A stretch of DNA of 64,000 bases from Bacteroidota bacterium (GCA_016706255.1 JADJJZ010000029.1:930001-994000), one strand, 5' to 3'. Positions 39,079-48,345 are shown, counted from the first letter of the stretch. Notes: generated by a model not told the origin, from the sequence alone. Program-made: numbers and translations.

Positions 39079-39107
39079 AAGGACAACCGGGTGGTTGTCC
39101 TTTTTTT
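39079..39107 (+). terminator. rho-independent terminator
   Basis: GGACAACC, a 4-nt loop, GGTTGTCC, then seven T, 20 bp after the cyanase stop. Confidence 0.9.
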
Positions 39108-39379
39108 ATGCTAATTTTTTAATTGAAGCCCAGTATTTCTTTTACTACTGATAAACTTATGAAATACGAGCATGTATTTTACGTCGCTACATTAAAAATT
39201 ATAAAACGTAGTTGGAGCAGCAACATCGCGCTTCGATTCAACATCCGCACCCGTTTTCCGTTGCAATCTTTGCTGAAAAGCGCAAAGGATTTCCACTACA
39301 ACCGGGGCTAGATTGGGCTAAGGTGCGCTGAATGGTTATGATAATTTATATAATTATTTGCACCATTATATAGAATAAT
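39108..39379. other. intergenic region, array left flank
   Basis: No convincing gene. At about 39200-39312 a GC-richer stretch (gcttcgattcaacatccgca, then gttgcaatctttgctgaaaag and ggatttccactacaacc) stands out from AT-rich surroundings and looks like a dispersed intergenic repeat. Its short open frame is not considered real. Confidence 0.4.
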
Positions 39380-39571
39380 TTAATTTTTCTTTTCAATGTG
39401 CTTTCTATTTTCATAATAATCGAAATAGTCTTGGATGGTTACTCCATCTTTGCTATTCGCCATAATTGATTTTTCATATCCAATATGTGGTTTAGCTACT
39501 TGAGTTTTTAAACCATCTTCTTCGAGGTTAATAAATTTCTTTTCATAATACCAATAAATTAAGTCTAAATT
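39380..39571 (-). pseudogene. 3' remnant of an immunity-like gene
   Basis: A frame without a start codon reads HNLDLIYWYYEKKFINLEED, continues through KPHIGYEKSIMANSKDGVT and ends YFDYYENRKHIEKKN. It is preceded by a stop and follows directly after the first immunity gene of the array. It appears to be the C-terminal end of a lost small gene, marking the distal, decayed end of the toxin array. The identity of the parent gene is unknown. Confidence 0.5.
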
Positions 39572-39602
39572 ATGAAGTGTTTAATTTCCAAACCCACATT
39601 TC

Positions 39603-40028
39603 CTAATACCCAGTAACAGAACCCAATTTATATTGTTGGCAGTTTTCTTCCTCGCCATTCACTTTATAATTACACCATATTCCATTTTTAATAGGCTGGT
39701 AATAATGGGCAACAGTTAAAGTTTCAGTTATGGTAGTTTCGTTCAAAATATACAGGTAATATGAAAAATAAGTTAACGCATTACAATATTCCCCCTTAGT
39801 TAAAAGTTTATTTTCCAAATTATAAATTTCAAGAGTTCCACGCCCTGCTGTATCAAGTATGGTATAAACTGCAATCTGGCTATCTGGCAATTGAATTTCT
39901 ATTGGCTCTCCTAAAACTTCCCAATGGATGCGTTGTTTAATTTCTTCCAAGTAAATTTCTTTAATTGGTGCTTCATCATTTACCGAAGTGTTCGTAAACA
40001 AAAACATAAGTATTAAAGTATGTAACAT
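39603..40028 (-). CDS. putative immunity protein 1
   Basis: A 141-aa protein with a short hydrophobic N-terminus (MLHTLILMFLFTNTSV), possibly a signal peptide. It contains a MORN/YwqK-like strand (HYYQPIKNGIWCNYKVNG). It lies 15 bp after Rhs tip 1 on the same strand, the usual place of the cognate immunity gene. The assignment rests on position; no specific family is clear. Confidence 0.6.
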   Translation of the reverse strand: MLHTLILMFLFTNTSVNDEAPIKEIYLEEIKQRIHWEVLGEPIEIQLPDSQIAVYTILDTAGRGTLEIYNLENKLLTKGEYCNALTYFSYYLYILNETTITETLTVAHYYQPIKNGIWCNYKVNGEEENCQQYKLGSVTGY

Positions 40029-40043
40029 AACATTTTTTTTATT

Positions 40044-41045
40044 TTATTTACTAATATCAATTGGTGACGGAGAACCTGGAATAGAGATTTGTGCACTTAC
40101 TGTTCTATCAGTGGGATGACCTCCTAAATATCCAGTTTGAGTGATTATTTGTTCAGCCCTATAAAAATATTTTGTAACCAAAGTATTCTTAACTCTTTCA
40201 GCACGGGCTATTAATACACCTCCTGTAGTTGAACTTTTTCCATTTAATGTTGTGGGCTGATTCATAACATCTGGACCAGTGCCTAATATTACTTCTCTAG
40301 CCCTCCCTTCATCTGTCCCACCATTTCCACTTAATGTAACTGTCGCATCTTGAGCAATCAATAAAATTTGGCCTAAGGGATCAACTTTACTCTCCTCCCC
40401 TGGCTTGTAATTATCGGAACTACGTTCAAACTGAGGTGCTATTGTAATTGTTGTCTGCATCACAGAATAAGTAAACTCCCCTGAAACAAAATTTTTAGTC
40501 TTCCAACCATTCCACCCATCGCCTTCACTTTGAGAGTTACTTGATTCACTAAGTGTACGATTAATTACTTGACGTGATTTTAAAATATTTGATTGAGTTG
40601 TAGTTAACTCATCTTGATAAGTTGGCTCGCCTATACCTGTTCCGTCTTCAAAGGTTTTAACAACAGCAACTTTGTGCCCACTTTGGAAGTGTGGGTTTGA
40701 TTCATAAATTTTCATGTCCTGAGCTTTACCATTAACATCAGAGTATGAAAAAACTCGTATTTCAATCAAAATACCATCACCATTATAGATATTATGCACA
40801 ACATATTCCTCTAAACCGTCCAAATCGATTGCAACAATAGGCTTATTCCCTGCAAATTGATAAGGTGTATACCATGGGTAATTGCGAGAAAGCGGATCAG
40901 TGCTTAAAAATTTACCTATTCGCGGGTTATAAACTCTAAATCCGTAATCATAAATATTTCCTTCGCCATAAGTATCCGTATCAAATTCTTTCCCGTTAAA
41001 TCCATATCTATAATTTACATCCCAAGTTCTCCCAACCAACAACAT
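40044..41045 (-). CDS. orphan Rhs C-terminal tip 1 (possible OmpA-like domain)
   Basis: A 333-aa frame that begins inside the Rhs core: MLLVGRTW...YRYGFNGKE, NPRIGKFLSTDPL, then NYPWYTPYQFAGNKP and AIDLDG. The other array members have an upstream ATG for MRY; here that codon is TAG, so translation could only begin at the internal ATG of PFGM. The variable part (from about residue 75) ends with a stretch like an OmpA-type peptidoglycan-binding domain (RAERVKNTLVTKY, YLGGHPTDRTVSAQISI), a weak match. There is no signal peptide. It is followed by immunity gene 1 and is the last cassette of the array. Confidence 0.75.
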   Translation of the reverse strand: MLLVGRTWDVNYRYGFNGKEFDTDTYGEGNIYDYGFRVYNPRIGKFLSTDPLSRNYPWYTPYQFAGNKPIVAIDLDGLEEYVVHNIYNGDGILIEIRVFSYSDVNGKAQDMKIYESNPHFQSGHKVAVVKTFEDGTGIGEPTYQDELTTTQSNILKSRQVINRTLSESSNSQSEGDGWNGWKTKNFVSGEFTYSVMQTTITIAPQFERSSDNYKPGEESKVDPLGQILLIAQDATVTLSGNGGTDEGRAREVILGTGPDVMNQPTTLNGKSSTTGGVLIARAERVKNTLVTKYFYRAEQIITQTGYLGGHPTDRTVSAQISIPGSPSPIDISK

Positions 41046-41142
41046 CCCGAACGGGTCAAGGTCATTTTGCCTGTAACGCTAATTACATTAACACCGTGTA
41101 AAAGAACAATATGTTAAAAATGGTGAAAAAAGTTGAAGTTTT
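41046..41142 (-). repeat. array header, copy 1
   Basis: The most diverged copy of the non-coding header found before every Rhs tip. Read on the plus strand it holds taacgctaattacattaaca, then gtgtaaaagaacaatatg and aaaaatggtgaaaaaagttg. The start ATG of the other copies is TAG here, and the second taacgc is damaged. Confidence 0.85.
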
Positions 41143-41203
41143 CGTTTTTTTTTGAGTTGAAATTTATGCTAAATTTATTAAATTATATACCACCAGTTTT
41201 CAA

Positions 41204-41315
41204 AATTAAGATTTTTTGGGATAACTTTCCTGAAATGCATACAACTGATCTAGTTATTAACCGTTTTTATGTGCTTAATAAGATAAATGATAAGAGGATG
41301 CGCACCATAAAATAG
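41204..41315 (+). pseudogene. cyanase 3' fragment (relic 1)
   Basis: In the spacer on the plus strand, ttcaaaatta ... aaatgc ... accgttttta ... gatgcgcaccataa aligns with the intact cyanase at about 38814-38932. The translation PEMHTTDLVINRFYVLNKI parallels QEMPPTDPLIYRFYEINLI, followed by MRTI for MRAI. The catalytic Glu of RFYE has become Val, and the frame stops soon after. A dead fragment with the same orientation as the intact gene. Confidence 0.8.
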
Positions 41316-41378
41316 TAATGTAATAAATTGGAATTACTAAATTACATTTTTTTCATGTTATATAAGTAATAATTAATT

Positions 41379-42038
41379 TTAGTTATCAAAGTATGGCTCA
41401 AAAATGTTAGGATATTCAACTTTTTCAATAATTCCATTCTCAAGATATTCTATTTTTTTTAATGTGTCGTTTAAATATGTATACATTCTCAACAAGCCCC
41501 CGTCTTGCGCGTAATAATAGCCAGTGCCATTCTTTTTCCCTTGAACAAAGGGTAATTTACTTTGAATCACTCCGTTTCTAAAATATACAATCAAATCACC
41601 GTGTAGCACCCCGAGTGTATCATACTGTCTTGACCAATCAATGCTCCCATCTTCATAAAAAAATTGCTCCGTTCCAACTATTACACCATTTTTCCATTGT
41701 ATTTGATGAATAATTACGCCATTAGGAGCAAAGGTTTGCTCTAGCCCATCTAATTTATTATTGGTATACTGTATTATATCAGAAACATAACCATAGTATG
41801 AGTCCAAAAATTCAATTATATATGTTGAATCAGATGTTTGTATTTTTCTTTGAATAACTGCACCACTTTTGCTAAATTTAAGATTAGTAGTATCACATAA
41901 ATAATTATTTTTGCTAGTTAAGTTTAAAATATTTATTTCGGTTTTCTCATATTGAGATAAATCTTGCGCAACAATTACCAATGCAATTAAGATGAGCGTA
42001 ATTAGCAAAATCAAAGAATTATTATAATTGTTTTTCAT
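41379..42038 (-). CDS. YwqK/MORN-repeat immunity protein 2
   Basis: A 219-aa protein. The start MKNNYNNSLILLI at 42038 is preferred, as it gives a signal or anchor helix and lies 7 bp after the tip 2 stop. Residues from about 85 on form MORN_2-type repeats (YTNNKLDGLEQTFAPNG, FYEDGSIDWSRQYD, YFRNGVIQSKLPF, YYAQDGGLLRMY), as in YwqK-family antitoxins. It is likely the cognate immunity to tip 2 and acts at the envelope. Confidence 0.82.
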   Translation of the reverse strand: MKNNYNNSLILLITLILIALVIVAQDLSQYEKTEINILNLTSKNNYLCDTTNLKFSKSGAVIQRKIQTSDSTYIIEFLDSYYGYVSDIIQYTNNKLDGLEQTFAPNGVIIHQIQWKNGVIVGTEQFFYEDGSIDWSRQYDTLGVLHGDLIVYFRNGVIQSKLPFVQGKKNGTGYYYAQDGGLLRMYTYLNDTLKKIEYLENGIIEKVEYPNIFEPYFDN

Positions 42039-42045
42039 ATGATTA

Positions 42046-43065
42046 TTATTCTGGATTGAAAGTAACAATAGTTGATTGACCATCAGCACATTTGCCATTT
42101 GGTAGTGATACCTCTCCTTTGATAACTACACCATCTTTTTTTACTACAGTGTCACTACTTGTGATACCATAGTAGCATGCACTACCTTCAAAGCCATTCA
42201 CAGTGATATTTAACTCGTTTGAAGCGTTTGAGGCAAGGCTGGATGAACTGTCTAGGATTGGAGTCGCACTATTGCATGTAGTTAGATTTAATTCTGCTTC
42301 AGAGGAAAAAGATTTCGGAGACCAAGTTTCGAATGTTCCAGATGTGATTCGTGTATGATCGTCAATTGAATATATCTCACCTGTTTCTTCATTAGTTGCA
42401 TTTCTATTTCCATGAGCCAACCCAATATTATTTGACCAACCGTGTGCGAATATTGACATATCGCTTATTGGATCATTAGCTCGTTGATCGGTTCCGTTTC
42501 CTTGATCAAGAGTTTTACCATTCACATAATTTGTCAATTCTTCTGTACTTGAAATTGCAATTAAATTTACTTTATTTGCTGTTGCAACTTCCTGAATGGT
42601 TTTCCACTCTGCTTCTGTATAATCTGCTAAAGTTACTAACCATGTGATTTGCTCTTGGCTACCACGACCTTCTTGTGGCATTTCATCCCGATAAGCTTGA
42701 ATAGCAGCGATACCTGCATTAATAAATTTCATTTTGTCCCCACCTAGATCAGCGCGTAGGTCTTTCCCTCCAGAAACAATAATTTTTTCATTTCCAGTTG
42801 GATCAATAAACAGCATAGGAGAATTACTTACAAACACATATGGCGCTTCGAAAGAATTTCTTTGAGTAAGTTTATCTACACTTAACCACCTGCCCAATCT
42901 CCCATCATAAACGCGTGCACCAAAATCAACAGCAACATCATTCCCATAAACATCATCAACATTTTCTTTGCCATTAAACCCATATTTATAAGTAGTTGTA
43001 GACTGCCAAGTTCTATCCACCAACAACATCCCGAACGGGTCATGGTCATTTCCCCTGTAACGCAT
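42046..43065 (-). CDS. orphan Rhs tip 2 (CHAT/caspase-like toxin candidate)
   Basis: A 339-aa frame starting MRYRGNDHDPFGMLLVDRTW, then TYKYGFNGKENVDDVYGND, RVYDGRLGRWLSVDKL and MLFIDPTGNE. The variable part from about residue 95 has a His in SIFAHGWSNNIGLAHGN and a Cys in AELNLTTCNSATP. This order and spacing recalls CHAT or DUF4347 caspase-like cysteine peptidases (HG ... C.SA). The match is by eye and tentative. There is no signal peptide; in a full Rhs protein the core would be joined to a long YD-repeat shell. It is followed by a MORN-type immunity gene. Confidence 0.8.
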   Translation of the reverse strand: MRYRGNDHDPFGMLLVDRTWQSTTTYKYGFNGKENVDDVYGNDVAVDFGARVYDGRLGRWLSVDKLTQRNSFEAPYVFVSNSPMLFIDPTGNEKIIVSGGKDLRADLGGDKMKFINAGIAAIQAYRDEMPQEGRGSQEQITWLVTLADYTEAEWKTIQEVATANKVNLIAISSTEELTNYVNGKTLDQGNGTDQRANDPISDMSIFAHGWSNNIGLAHGNRNATNEETGEIYSIDDHTRITSGTFETWSPKSFSSEAELNLTTCNSATPILDSSSSLASNASNELNITVNGFEGSACYYGITSSDTVVKKDGVVIKGEVSLPNGKCADGQSTIVTFNPE

Positions 43066-43133
43066 ACTACATTAACGCTTTGTAAAAGAACAATATGTCA
43101 AAAATGGTGAAAAAAGTTGAGAATTGGGAGGTT
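43066..43133 (-). repeat. array header, copy 2
   Basis: The near-consensus header: on the plus strand, tactacattaacgc, ttgtaaaagaacaatatgtc, aaaaatggtgaaaaaagttg and agaattgggag. It runs from the tip ATG to just before the spacer. Confidence 0.9.
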
Positions 43134-43217
43134 TTTGTCGTTTTTTTCGTTTCTGATTTTAATTACATCAATAGTATAAAATAACCATTTAAATTATAAC
43201 GTACTCCAATATTCCCA

Positions 43218-43643
43218 TTATTGATCTTGGTAAATGTTCACAATAGACCCAGATTCATTTAATTTAATAAATATTGTTGGAGAAGAATATAGAATACCAG
43301 GCGATGTATTTACTTGCGGTGAAAAACTTAGTTCAGAATCAAAAATAATTGGTATCGCAAAATCATTCCTCAGCTTGAAATAACGATTTGTTGATGCAAT
43401 CATTAATCTATTTTTACATTCAATGCAATAAGATACAGTGATAAATGGCAATTTTTCCACGCCTGTTACGCCTAAAATAACATAAGCATTCTCAGCTTTA
43501 AACCCATAATTCACGCGATTAAATTCAATGAACTGAATAATTGAATCTCCAACATCAGCATTTAGTTGATAATATACTACATTACAACTATCAACGGGTT
43601 TTAAACCTGCAGACATTAAATATATAAATAATAAAGGATTCAT
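43218..43643 (-). CDS. putative immunity protein 3
   Basis: A 141-aa protein with a hydrophobic start (MNPLLFIYLMSAGLKPVDSC) that may be a signal peptide. The rest is beta-rich (FIEFNRVNYGFKAENAYVIL). It lies 27 bp after the JAB-like tip 3, so is inferred to be its immunity. No family was recognised. Confidence 0.6.
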   Translation of the reverse strand: MNPLLFIYLMSAGLKPVDSCNVVYYQLNADVGDSIIQFIEFNRVNYGFKAENAYVILGVTGVEKLPFITVSYCIECKNRLMIASTNRYFKLRNDFAIPIIFDSELSFSPQVNTSPGILYSSPTIFIKLNESGSIVNIYQDQ

Positions 43644-43670
43644 AAAACCAAATTTAAATTTTATTAAGAT

Positions 43671-44642
43671 TTATTCCACGGCACCAACTTTAAGGGCATC
43701 TCGGCTAATATCAAAACAGTCACCAACAGCTTCATCAAATGTACAAATATTATCTTTTGTTCCCTGATAAGGATACCCGGTTTGGCGGTCAATATTTGAT
43801 TCATCAATTTGATAAACAGGGATATTAAACTCAGATGCTAAATTAAGATCTGCACTTTCACCTGAGCGCATTTGAGTTCCATCATATGGGGCACGGTAAA
43901 AAGTCATTCCATTATCCCCATCTTTATTTGGATGAGTATGCACTTGGCCTATTACGATATTGTTCTTATCACCATTTGATATTGGTATTTTTCTGCCATC
44001 TTTGATAAAGGAGGTTATTGCATTACTTGAGCTTTTATAAGTATTTGGAGCCTGGGGATAATTTTTTTGACGTTCAAGCCTTATTTCAGCCTTTTCAGTA
44101 TCAAACACTATCAACGCAGCTTCTTCATGCCTATAATTACCTGATGGTTCATACTCTCCGATTGGCAATTCAGGATGGCTATCCTGCCAAAGCCTTAATA
44201 GATCTTCGCCAGTGAAATTTATAGTGACTAACCGGCTATTATTTTCCAATTCAATAATTAAATCCAGATAAGATGTACTAGCATCTTTTATTTGACTAGA
44301 ATAATTTGCGTTTATTAAATCCCATTGTTCCTGTGTAATCAACCTTATATCATTAGATGTTTTGGTATCTGTGTAAAGATATTGTCCATATTCATTATAA
44401 TAATCATCATCACCATACGGATCAATCATAATAATCGGATTGTTTGAAAAAACAACATAACCTGAAAGGTCATAATTATTCTTATAGTCGACATTCCACC
44501 TTTTGGCTAAGCGTGTATCATACTCCCAAAATTCAGCAGTATTTAAATTACCATTTCCATAAATTTCATCATCTTGTTCTTGTCCATTAAACCCATATTT
44601 ATAAGTTGTTGTCGACTGCCAAGTTCTATCCACCAACAACAT
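43671..44642 (-). CDS. orphan Rhs tip 3 (JAB-like domain)
   Basis: A 323-aa frame starting at the internal ATG of PFGM (MLLVDRTWQSTTTYKYGFNG), then QEQDDEIYGNGNLNTAEFW, YDTRLAKRWNVDY and IIMIDPYGDDD. Upstream, the codon equivalent to ATG is TAG, and TAA replaces the codon before YPFGM. The variable domain has GQVHTHPNKDGDNGMTFYRA and then SGESADLNLASEFNIP. This is the pattern of JAB/MPN-type metal sites (HxHP ... S/G..D), as seen in DUF4329-like Rhs tips. It would be a metal-dependent peptidase or deubiquitinase-fold toxin; the activity is not shown. Confidence 0.8.
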   Translation of the reverse strand: MLLVDRTWQSTTTYKYGFNGQEQDDEIYGNGNLNTAEFWEYDTRLAKRWNVDYKNNYDLSGYVVFSNNPIIMIDPYGDDDYYNEYGQYLYTDTKTSNDIRLITQEQWDLINANYSSQIKDASTSYLDLIIELENNSRLVTINFTGEDLLRLWQDSHPELPIGEYEPSGNYRHEEAALIVFDTEKAEIRLERQKNYPQAPNTYKSSSNAITSFIKDGRKIPISNGDKNNIVIGQVHTHPNKDGDNGMTFYRAPYDGTQMRSGESADLNLASEFNIPVYQIDESNIDRQTGYPYQGTKDNICTFDEAVGDCFDISRDALKVGAVE

Positions 44643-44735
44643 CCCGAACGGGTATTAGTCAATTTCTATGTAACGCTAACTACATTAACGCTGTGTAAAA
44701 GAACAATATGTCAAAAATGTGAAAAAAGTTAAGAA
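44643..44735 (-). repeat. array header, copy 3
   Basis: A header copy with changes: taacgctaactacattaacg, ctgtgtaaaagaacaatatg and tcaaaaatgtgaaaaaagtt. Stops replace the start codon. A further 296-bp AT-rich spacer (to 45031) shows no gene. Confidence 0.88.
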
Positions 44736-45031
44736 TTTTAAGGGTTTTACTTTGTTTTAAATAAAATTACATTAATTTTCTAACTTAGCTCACACATTAA
44801 ATTAAACTAATTTAATGTGATAAGAATTTACATTTTAATATCGCAAACTAATGCAGTCAGACAATAAATTTTTAAATTTTATTTCATTGAAGCTATTCAA
44901 GTCAAATTTTATATCTTACCCAAAAAAAATTATAATTTATCAGAATCTAAATTAAAACCATTGTTCAACCTAATTGCACGGAATATGCTAATAACATGTA
45001 AACATTAAACTAATCAATTTTTTATTTCAAA

Positions 45032-45487
45032 TTAATATTTTTGGCAATCTAAAAAATTATCCCAATCATCGATGAAATTATTTTTGGACGGAATGAGTTT
45101 AAATTTTAATCCACTTTTTGGACTTTGATATACTATACTATCATTGGAGATGTGAATAATGGTATATTCTTGGCTTTGTAAAAATAATTTATTTCCAACG
45201 CAGTCGACCTGATATGAAAACAATATTTCACTACAAGAAATAGGTTCTCCATCAATTACTAGATCATTAATAACTCTAGTTGAATTGTCATAATTGTTAA
45301 TAAAATTGAACGCTTTTGAATTCTCTTTGTAGCATACTCCATACAACAAATTTGATGGGTCTGAATTTACAGTTGCAAAATCCCAGTAACCCAAAATAGA
45401 TTGCTTTTCCGGACAGCTTATTTTTTTACAGCCTGATATTAGAATTGTTATAGCTGCAATGCAAATCAATTTAATCATAATTTTCAA
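45032..45487 (-). CDS. lipoprotein immunity candidate 4
   Basis: A 151-aa lipoprotein (signal IKLICIAAITILISGCKK, lipobox ISGC), then a lipocalin-like beta pattern (ILGYWDFATV, YTIIHISNDSIVYQSP). It overlaps the stop of tip 4 by 4 bp (ATGA), so is translationally coupled. It is presumed to neutralise tip 4 in the periplasm. Confidence 0.72.
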   Translation of the reverse strand: MKIMIKLICIAAITILISGCKKISCPEKQSILGYWDFATVNSDPSNLLYGVCYKENSKAFNFINNYDNSTRVINDLVIDGEPISCSEILFSYQVDCVGNKLFLQSQEYTIIHISNDSIVYQSPKSGLKFKLIPSKNNFIDDWDNFLDCQKY

Positions 45488-46503
45488 TTTGGATTTGTTT
45501 TTTTAGGTACAACCCTTGTGGTACTAGCACCTGTTTCGTTATCTATTATCATGTAAGAAGTAGACCGAAATGTGTTTCCTGCATTTATAATTACTGACAT
45601 ATTTACACCACTTGATTTTAACGCATCATTAATCTTATTTTGCCAAGTTTCAATAGCATATGATCCAGTTTCTTGAAAAAATGAGTTTACTGCAAAATTA
45701 ACTGTAGAGGCAATGCCGCCAAGCTGCGATTCTTTGTCATTTGACAATCCAAAATTAGATTGACTTATTTCATAAATATAAATTTCAGCATGACGTTTAT
45801 AAGTTATTTTTACGTTATCATTTTGATCATCACGATGTAATTTTTCATGATCTGATATAGTAGATTTAATATTGTAATAATTGTTTAAACTTTTATGAAT
45901 TTTGCCATCTATTAAATGTATTGAGATATCGCCATCTAGAGTGCTTGCTGGTGATAATTCATTTTCATATTCCTTGGTTGATACATTTAACCCGGTATAA
46001 TGTTTTGTTATCTTAACAAGCCTATAAATATTAAACCGGCCAGCAACAGTACTTTTTGAATATTCAAAATCAGCAAGAAAAGTGAAATTTTTAATAGATG
46101 CCGGATCAATTGTTTTGTTCAAAGTATTGGTATAAATAATTTTTTTCAATTCTTCTTTGCTGATAACTTTAATTAGGTGCGAGCCATTTCTATCAGTCCC
46201 TAAATAATTCCCATCTGTGTCAAAATAATCATCATCACCCAAGGGGTCGATTTTAAAAATTGGATTACATGAAAATACAGCAAATGAGGATATAAACGGC
46301 TTAACTACTGGATCTAAATTCCACCTTCTGCCTAACCTTGAGTCATATTCCCAAAACAATGCAGTATTCAAATTGCCATTTCCATAAACCTCATCATCCT
46401 GTTCTTGTCCATTAAACCCATATTTATAAGTGGTTGTAAATTGCCATGTTCTATCCACCAACAACATCCCGAACGGGTCATGGTCATTTCCGGTGTAACG
46501 CAT
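45484..46503 (-). CDS. orphan Rhs tip 4 (HExxH zinc-peptidase candidate)
   Basis: A 339-aa frame starting MRYTGNDHDPFGMLLVDRTW, then the YKYGFNGQEQDDEVYGNGN core, YDSRLGRRWNLDPV and IFKIDPLGDDD. The variable region contains ISDHEKLHRDDQ, an HExxH zinc site, and 12 residues later RHAEIYIYE, a plausible third ligand and helix of the gluzincin type. Upstream, the header stop TAA is TTA in this copy, so a longer frame from a TTG at 46539 is open; the ATG at 46503 matches the other tips. Function as a secreted peptidase toxin is inferred. Confidence 0.78.
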   Translation of the reverse strand: MRYTGNDHDPFGMLLVDRTWQFTTTYKYGFNGQEQDDEVYGNGNLNTALFWEYDSRLGRRWNLDPVVKPFISSFAVFSCNPIFKIDPLGDDDYFDTDGNYLGTDRNGSHLIKVISKEELKKIIYTNTLNKTIDPASIKNFTFLADFEYSKSTVAGRFNIYRLVKITKHYTGLNVSTKEYENELSPASTLDGDISIHLIDGKIHKSLNNYYNIKSTISDHEKLHRDDQNDNVKITYKRHAEIYIYEISQSNFGLSNDKESQLGGIASTVNFAVNSFFQETGSYAIETWQNKINDALKSSGVNMSVIINAGNTFRSTSYMIIDNETGASTTRVVPKKTNPN

Positions 46504-46560
46504 ACTGCATAAACGCTGTGTAAAAGAACAATATGTCAAAAATGATGAAAAATCGTGAAA
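46504..46560 (-). repeat. array header, copy 4
   Basis: Header with actgcataaacgctgtgtaa, aagaacaatatgtcaaaaat and gatgaaaaatcgtg. The usual in-frame TAA is lost. The 120 bp beyond it (to 46680) and the next gene match the region right of header 8. Confidence 0.88.
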
Positions 46561-46680
46561 TTTTAAAGGATTTTGTCCAATTTTTTAACTTAAATTCTTA
46601 GCCTATGCTGCATGTAATTTCTATAGCCAAAATTTAGTAGGTATTAAAATAATTTAATAACAATAAATATTTTGAGGTTC

Positions 46681-47343
46681 TTAATATTCAATAATTTGGG
46701 ATATTTCTTTTAGATCATACTTTATAACGCCTAGTTTCATTGCTTCCGCTTCAGTCAATGGTAAAACCTTACCAATTTTGGCCAATACCAAAAATTCATC
46801 ATTTACAGAGTAATTATGTGAACCACAATTCCAATCTGCTGGCTTACTATAATGAAGATACTCTGAAAAAAAATTGCAATTGGTATAATAGTTTAAAATG
46901 CCTTCAAAGTAATAAATTACAAATATTGTTTCATTTGAAAAATTAGATTTGTAAAATTGATTACTGGCATAATAAATTTTTGCCTGCTTTACATATGTAT
47001 ACAAAAGAGTTGTTTTTGCAAGATCGTTAGTGCTGTCCCGGCTTGCCAGGGGTATATACAATTCTTCAGCTTTACCCAAAGACATTTCAAGTGTAGTGTC
47101 ATATTCCACAATCATGTAATTTCTTCCCGAATAATCAAAAAATAAAAATGTGTCTATGACGGAATTTGTATCTACACTTAAAAACTTTACAGTTGTTAGA
47201 CATGTGTCAAACTTTCCCGGTGTAAACTCATAATATACATATCCTTTCATTTCTTTAATTTCAACGTTGCATTTACTTTGGCCATTTAAAGGCATGAAAC
47301 AATAAATAAATACTGATGCAAATAATAATTTAATGCTATTCAT
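46681..47343 (-). CDS. immunity protein 5 (cognate to metzincin tip 5)
   Basis: A 220-aa exported protein with a signal peptide (IKLLFASVFIYCFMPLNGQ), then KCNVEIKEMKGYVYYEF. It ends EAMKLGVIKYDLKEISQIIEY. It begins 3 bp after the stop of tip 5. A second, very similar copy is at 54227-54889, where no tip precedes it. No recognised family; the assignment is from position and duplication. Confidence 0.72.
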   Translation of the reverse strand: MNSIKLLFASVFIYCFMPLNGQSKCNVEIKEMKGYVYYEFTPGKFDTCLTTVKFLSVDTNSVIDTFLFFDYSGRNYMIVEYDTTLEMSLGKAEELYIPLASRDSTNDLAKTTLLYTYVKQAKIYYASNQFYKSNFSNETIFVIYYFEGILNYYTNCNFFSEYLHYSKPADWNCGSHNYSVNDEFLVLAKIGKVLPLTEAEAMKLGVIKYDLKEISQIIEY

Positions 47344-47346
47344 ATA

Positions 47347-48345
47347 TCAATAGGTTTGTAAAATTATTTGTGTAGTATCAAAAGCATTATTACTTTTGAT
47401 ATGAATTATGACAACATCGGCCTCAACAGTTTGAGCTAATTCAATTGCATTTGTCACAATCAATTTAACTTCATATGGGTAGATATTTGTATTAAATGCC
47501 CAACTCATTATTGGTCCTCCATTTTGTCCATACCCATTATTTTCATCACCATAATAAGGATTCATAGGTTCTGAATAAAAATAAGCCGCATTCAAAAAGT
47601 GATTGGGACCATATCTTGAATGATTTAATCCAAAGCCATGCCCTTCTTCATGCGTTAACGTTTCATTATTGTATTCACCATAAATCCAAAGTTCTCTTAA
47701 GTCTTTACCGTCCCTATACCCTTGATACTCTCCTCCAAAACGGTGTGATAAATCAGCTCTTAAAATATTACATGTGGGGTCAGATTGTCTTTTTTCTTCT
47801 ATTTCCGCTTCACTACTAAGTGGGACAAAATTAATATCAAAGGTTATATCCCAGCATTCGCCATTTATTTCCATATTATATGACTGAGCTTCCCAACCAT
47901 TTTCAGTATTCTCAATCATAGCTTGAACCGTGTAAGCTTTAGATCCATCAGCATTATAGACATCAAAACCTGTAATTATATGTGCGTTTTTAAGCTGTTC
48001 ATTATTCTCATTGTAGTAATAGATTGCCGAAACTTTTACTGTATGGTTACTTTTGTCTACTTGAACAGTACCATCAGCCCCGTTTACATCGGCAACAACA
48101 ATTGAGTTATTAAAAAAACATGCATACGGACTTTCCCAATTTTTAATTATAGGATCAACGTTCCATCTTCGCCCCAACCTGGTATCATATTCCCAAAAAT
48201 CAGCAGTATTTAAATTTCCATTTCCATAAATCTCATCATCAAGTTCTTGTCCATTAAATCCATATTTATAAGTAGTTGTAGATTGCCATATTCTATCAAC
48301 CAACAACATCCCGAACGGGTCATGGTCATTTCCGGTGTAACGCAT
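47347..48345 (-). CDS. orphan Rhs tip 5 (metzincin-type zinc peptidase)
   Basis: A 332-aa frame starting MRYTGNDHDPFGMLLVDRIW, then YKYGFNGQELDDEIYGNGN, YDTRLGRRWNVDPI and a degenerate NNSIVVADVNGADG. The variable domain has LTHEEGHGFGLNHSRYG, the full metzincin site HExxHxxGxxH. About 45 residues on, GPIMSWAF is a likely Met-turn. This is one of the clearest toxin calls in the array: a zinc endopeptidase. Its target is unknown, though the exported immunity protein points to the periplasm. Confidence 0.85.
   Translation of the reverse strand: MRYTGNDHDPFGMLLVDRIWQSTTTYKYGFNGQELDDEIYGNGNLNTADFWEYDTRLGRRWNVDPIIKNWESPYACFFNNSIVVADVNGADGTVQVDKSNHTVKVSAIYYYNENNEQLKNAHIITGFDVYNADGSKAYTVQAMIENTENGWEAQSYNMEINGECWDITFDINFVPLSSEAEIEEKRQSDPTCNILRADLSHRFGGEYQGYRDGKDLRELWIYGEYNNETLTHEEGHGFGLNHSRYGPNHFLNAAYFYSEPMNPYYGDENNGYGQNGGPIMSWAFNTNIYPYEVKLIVTNAIELAQTVEADVVIIHIKSNNAFDTTQIILQTY

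Noticed and set aside
39123..39311. 62-aa ORF right of the cyanase terminator
   Set aside because: It lies in a GC-richer stretch that looks like a dispersed intergenic repeat, without start context.
41133..41315. Plus-strand 60-aa ORF as a real gene
   Set aside because: Its second half is a degraded cyanase fragment lacking the catalytic Glu; the first half has no counterpart.
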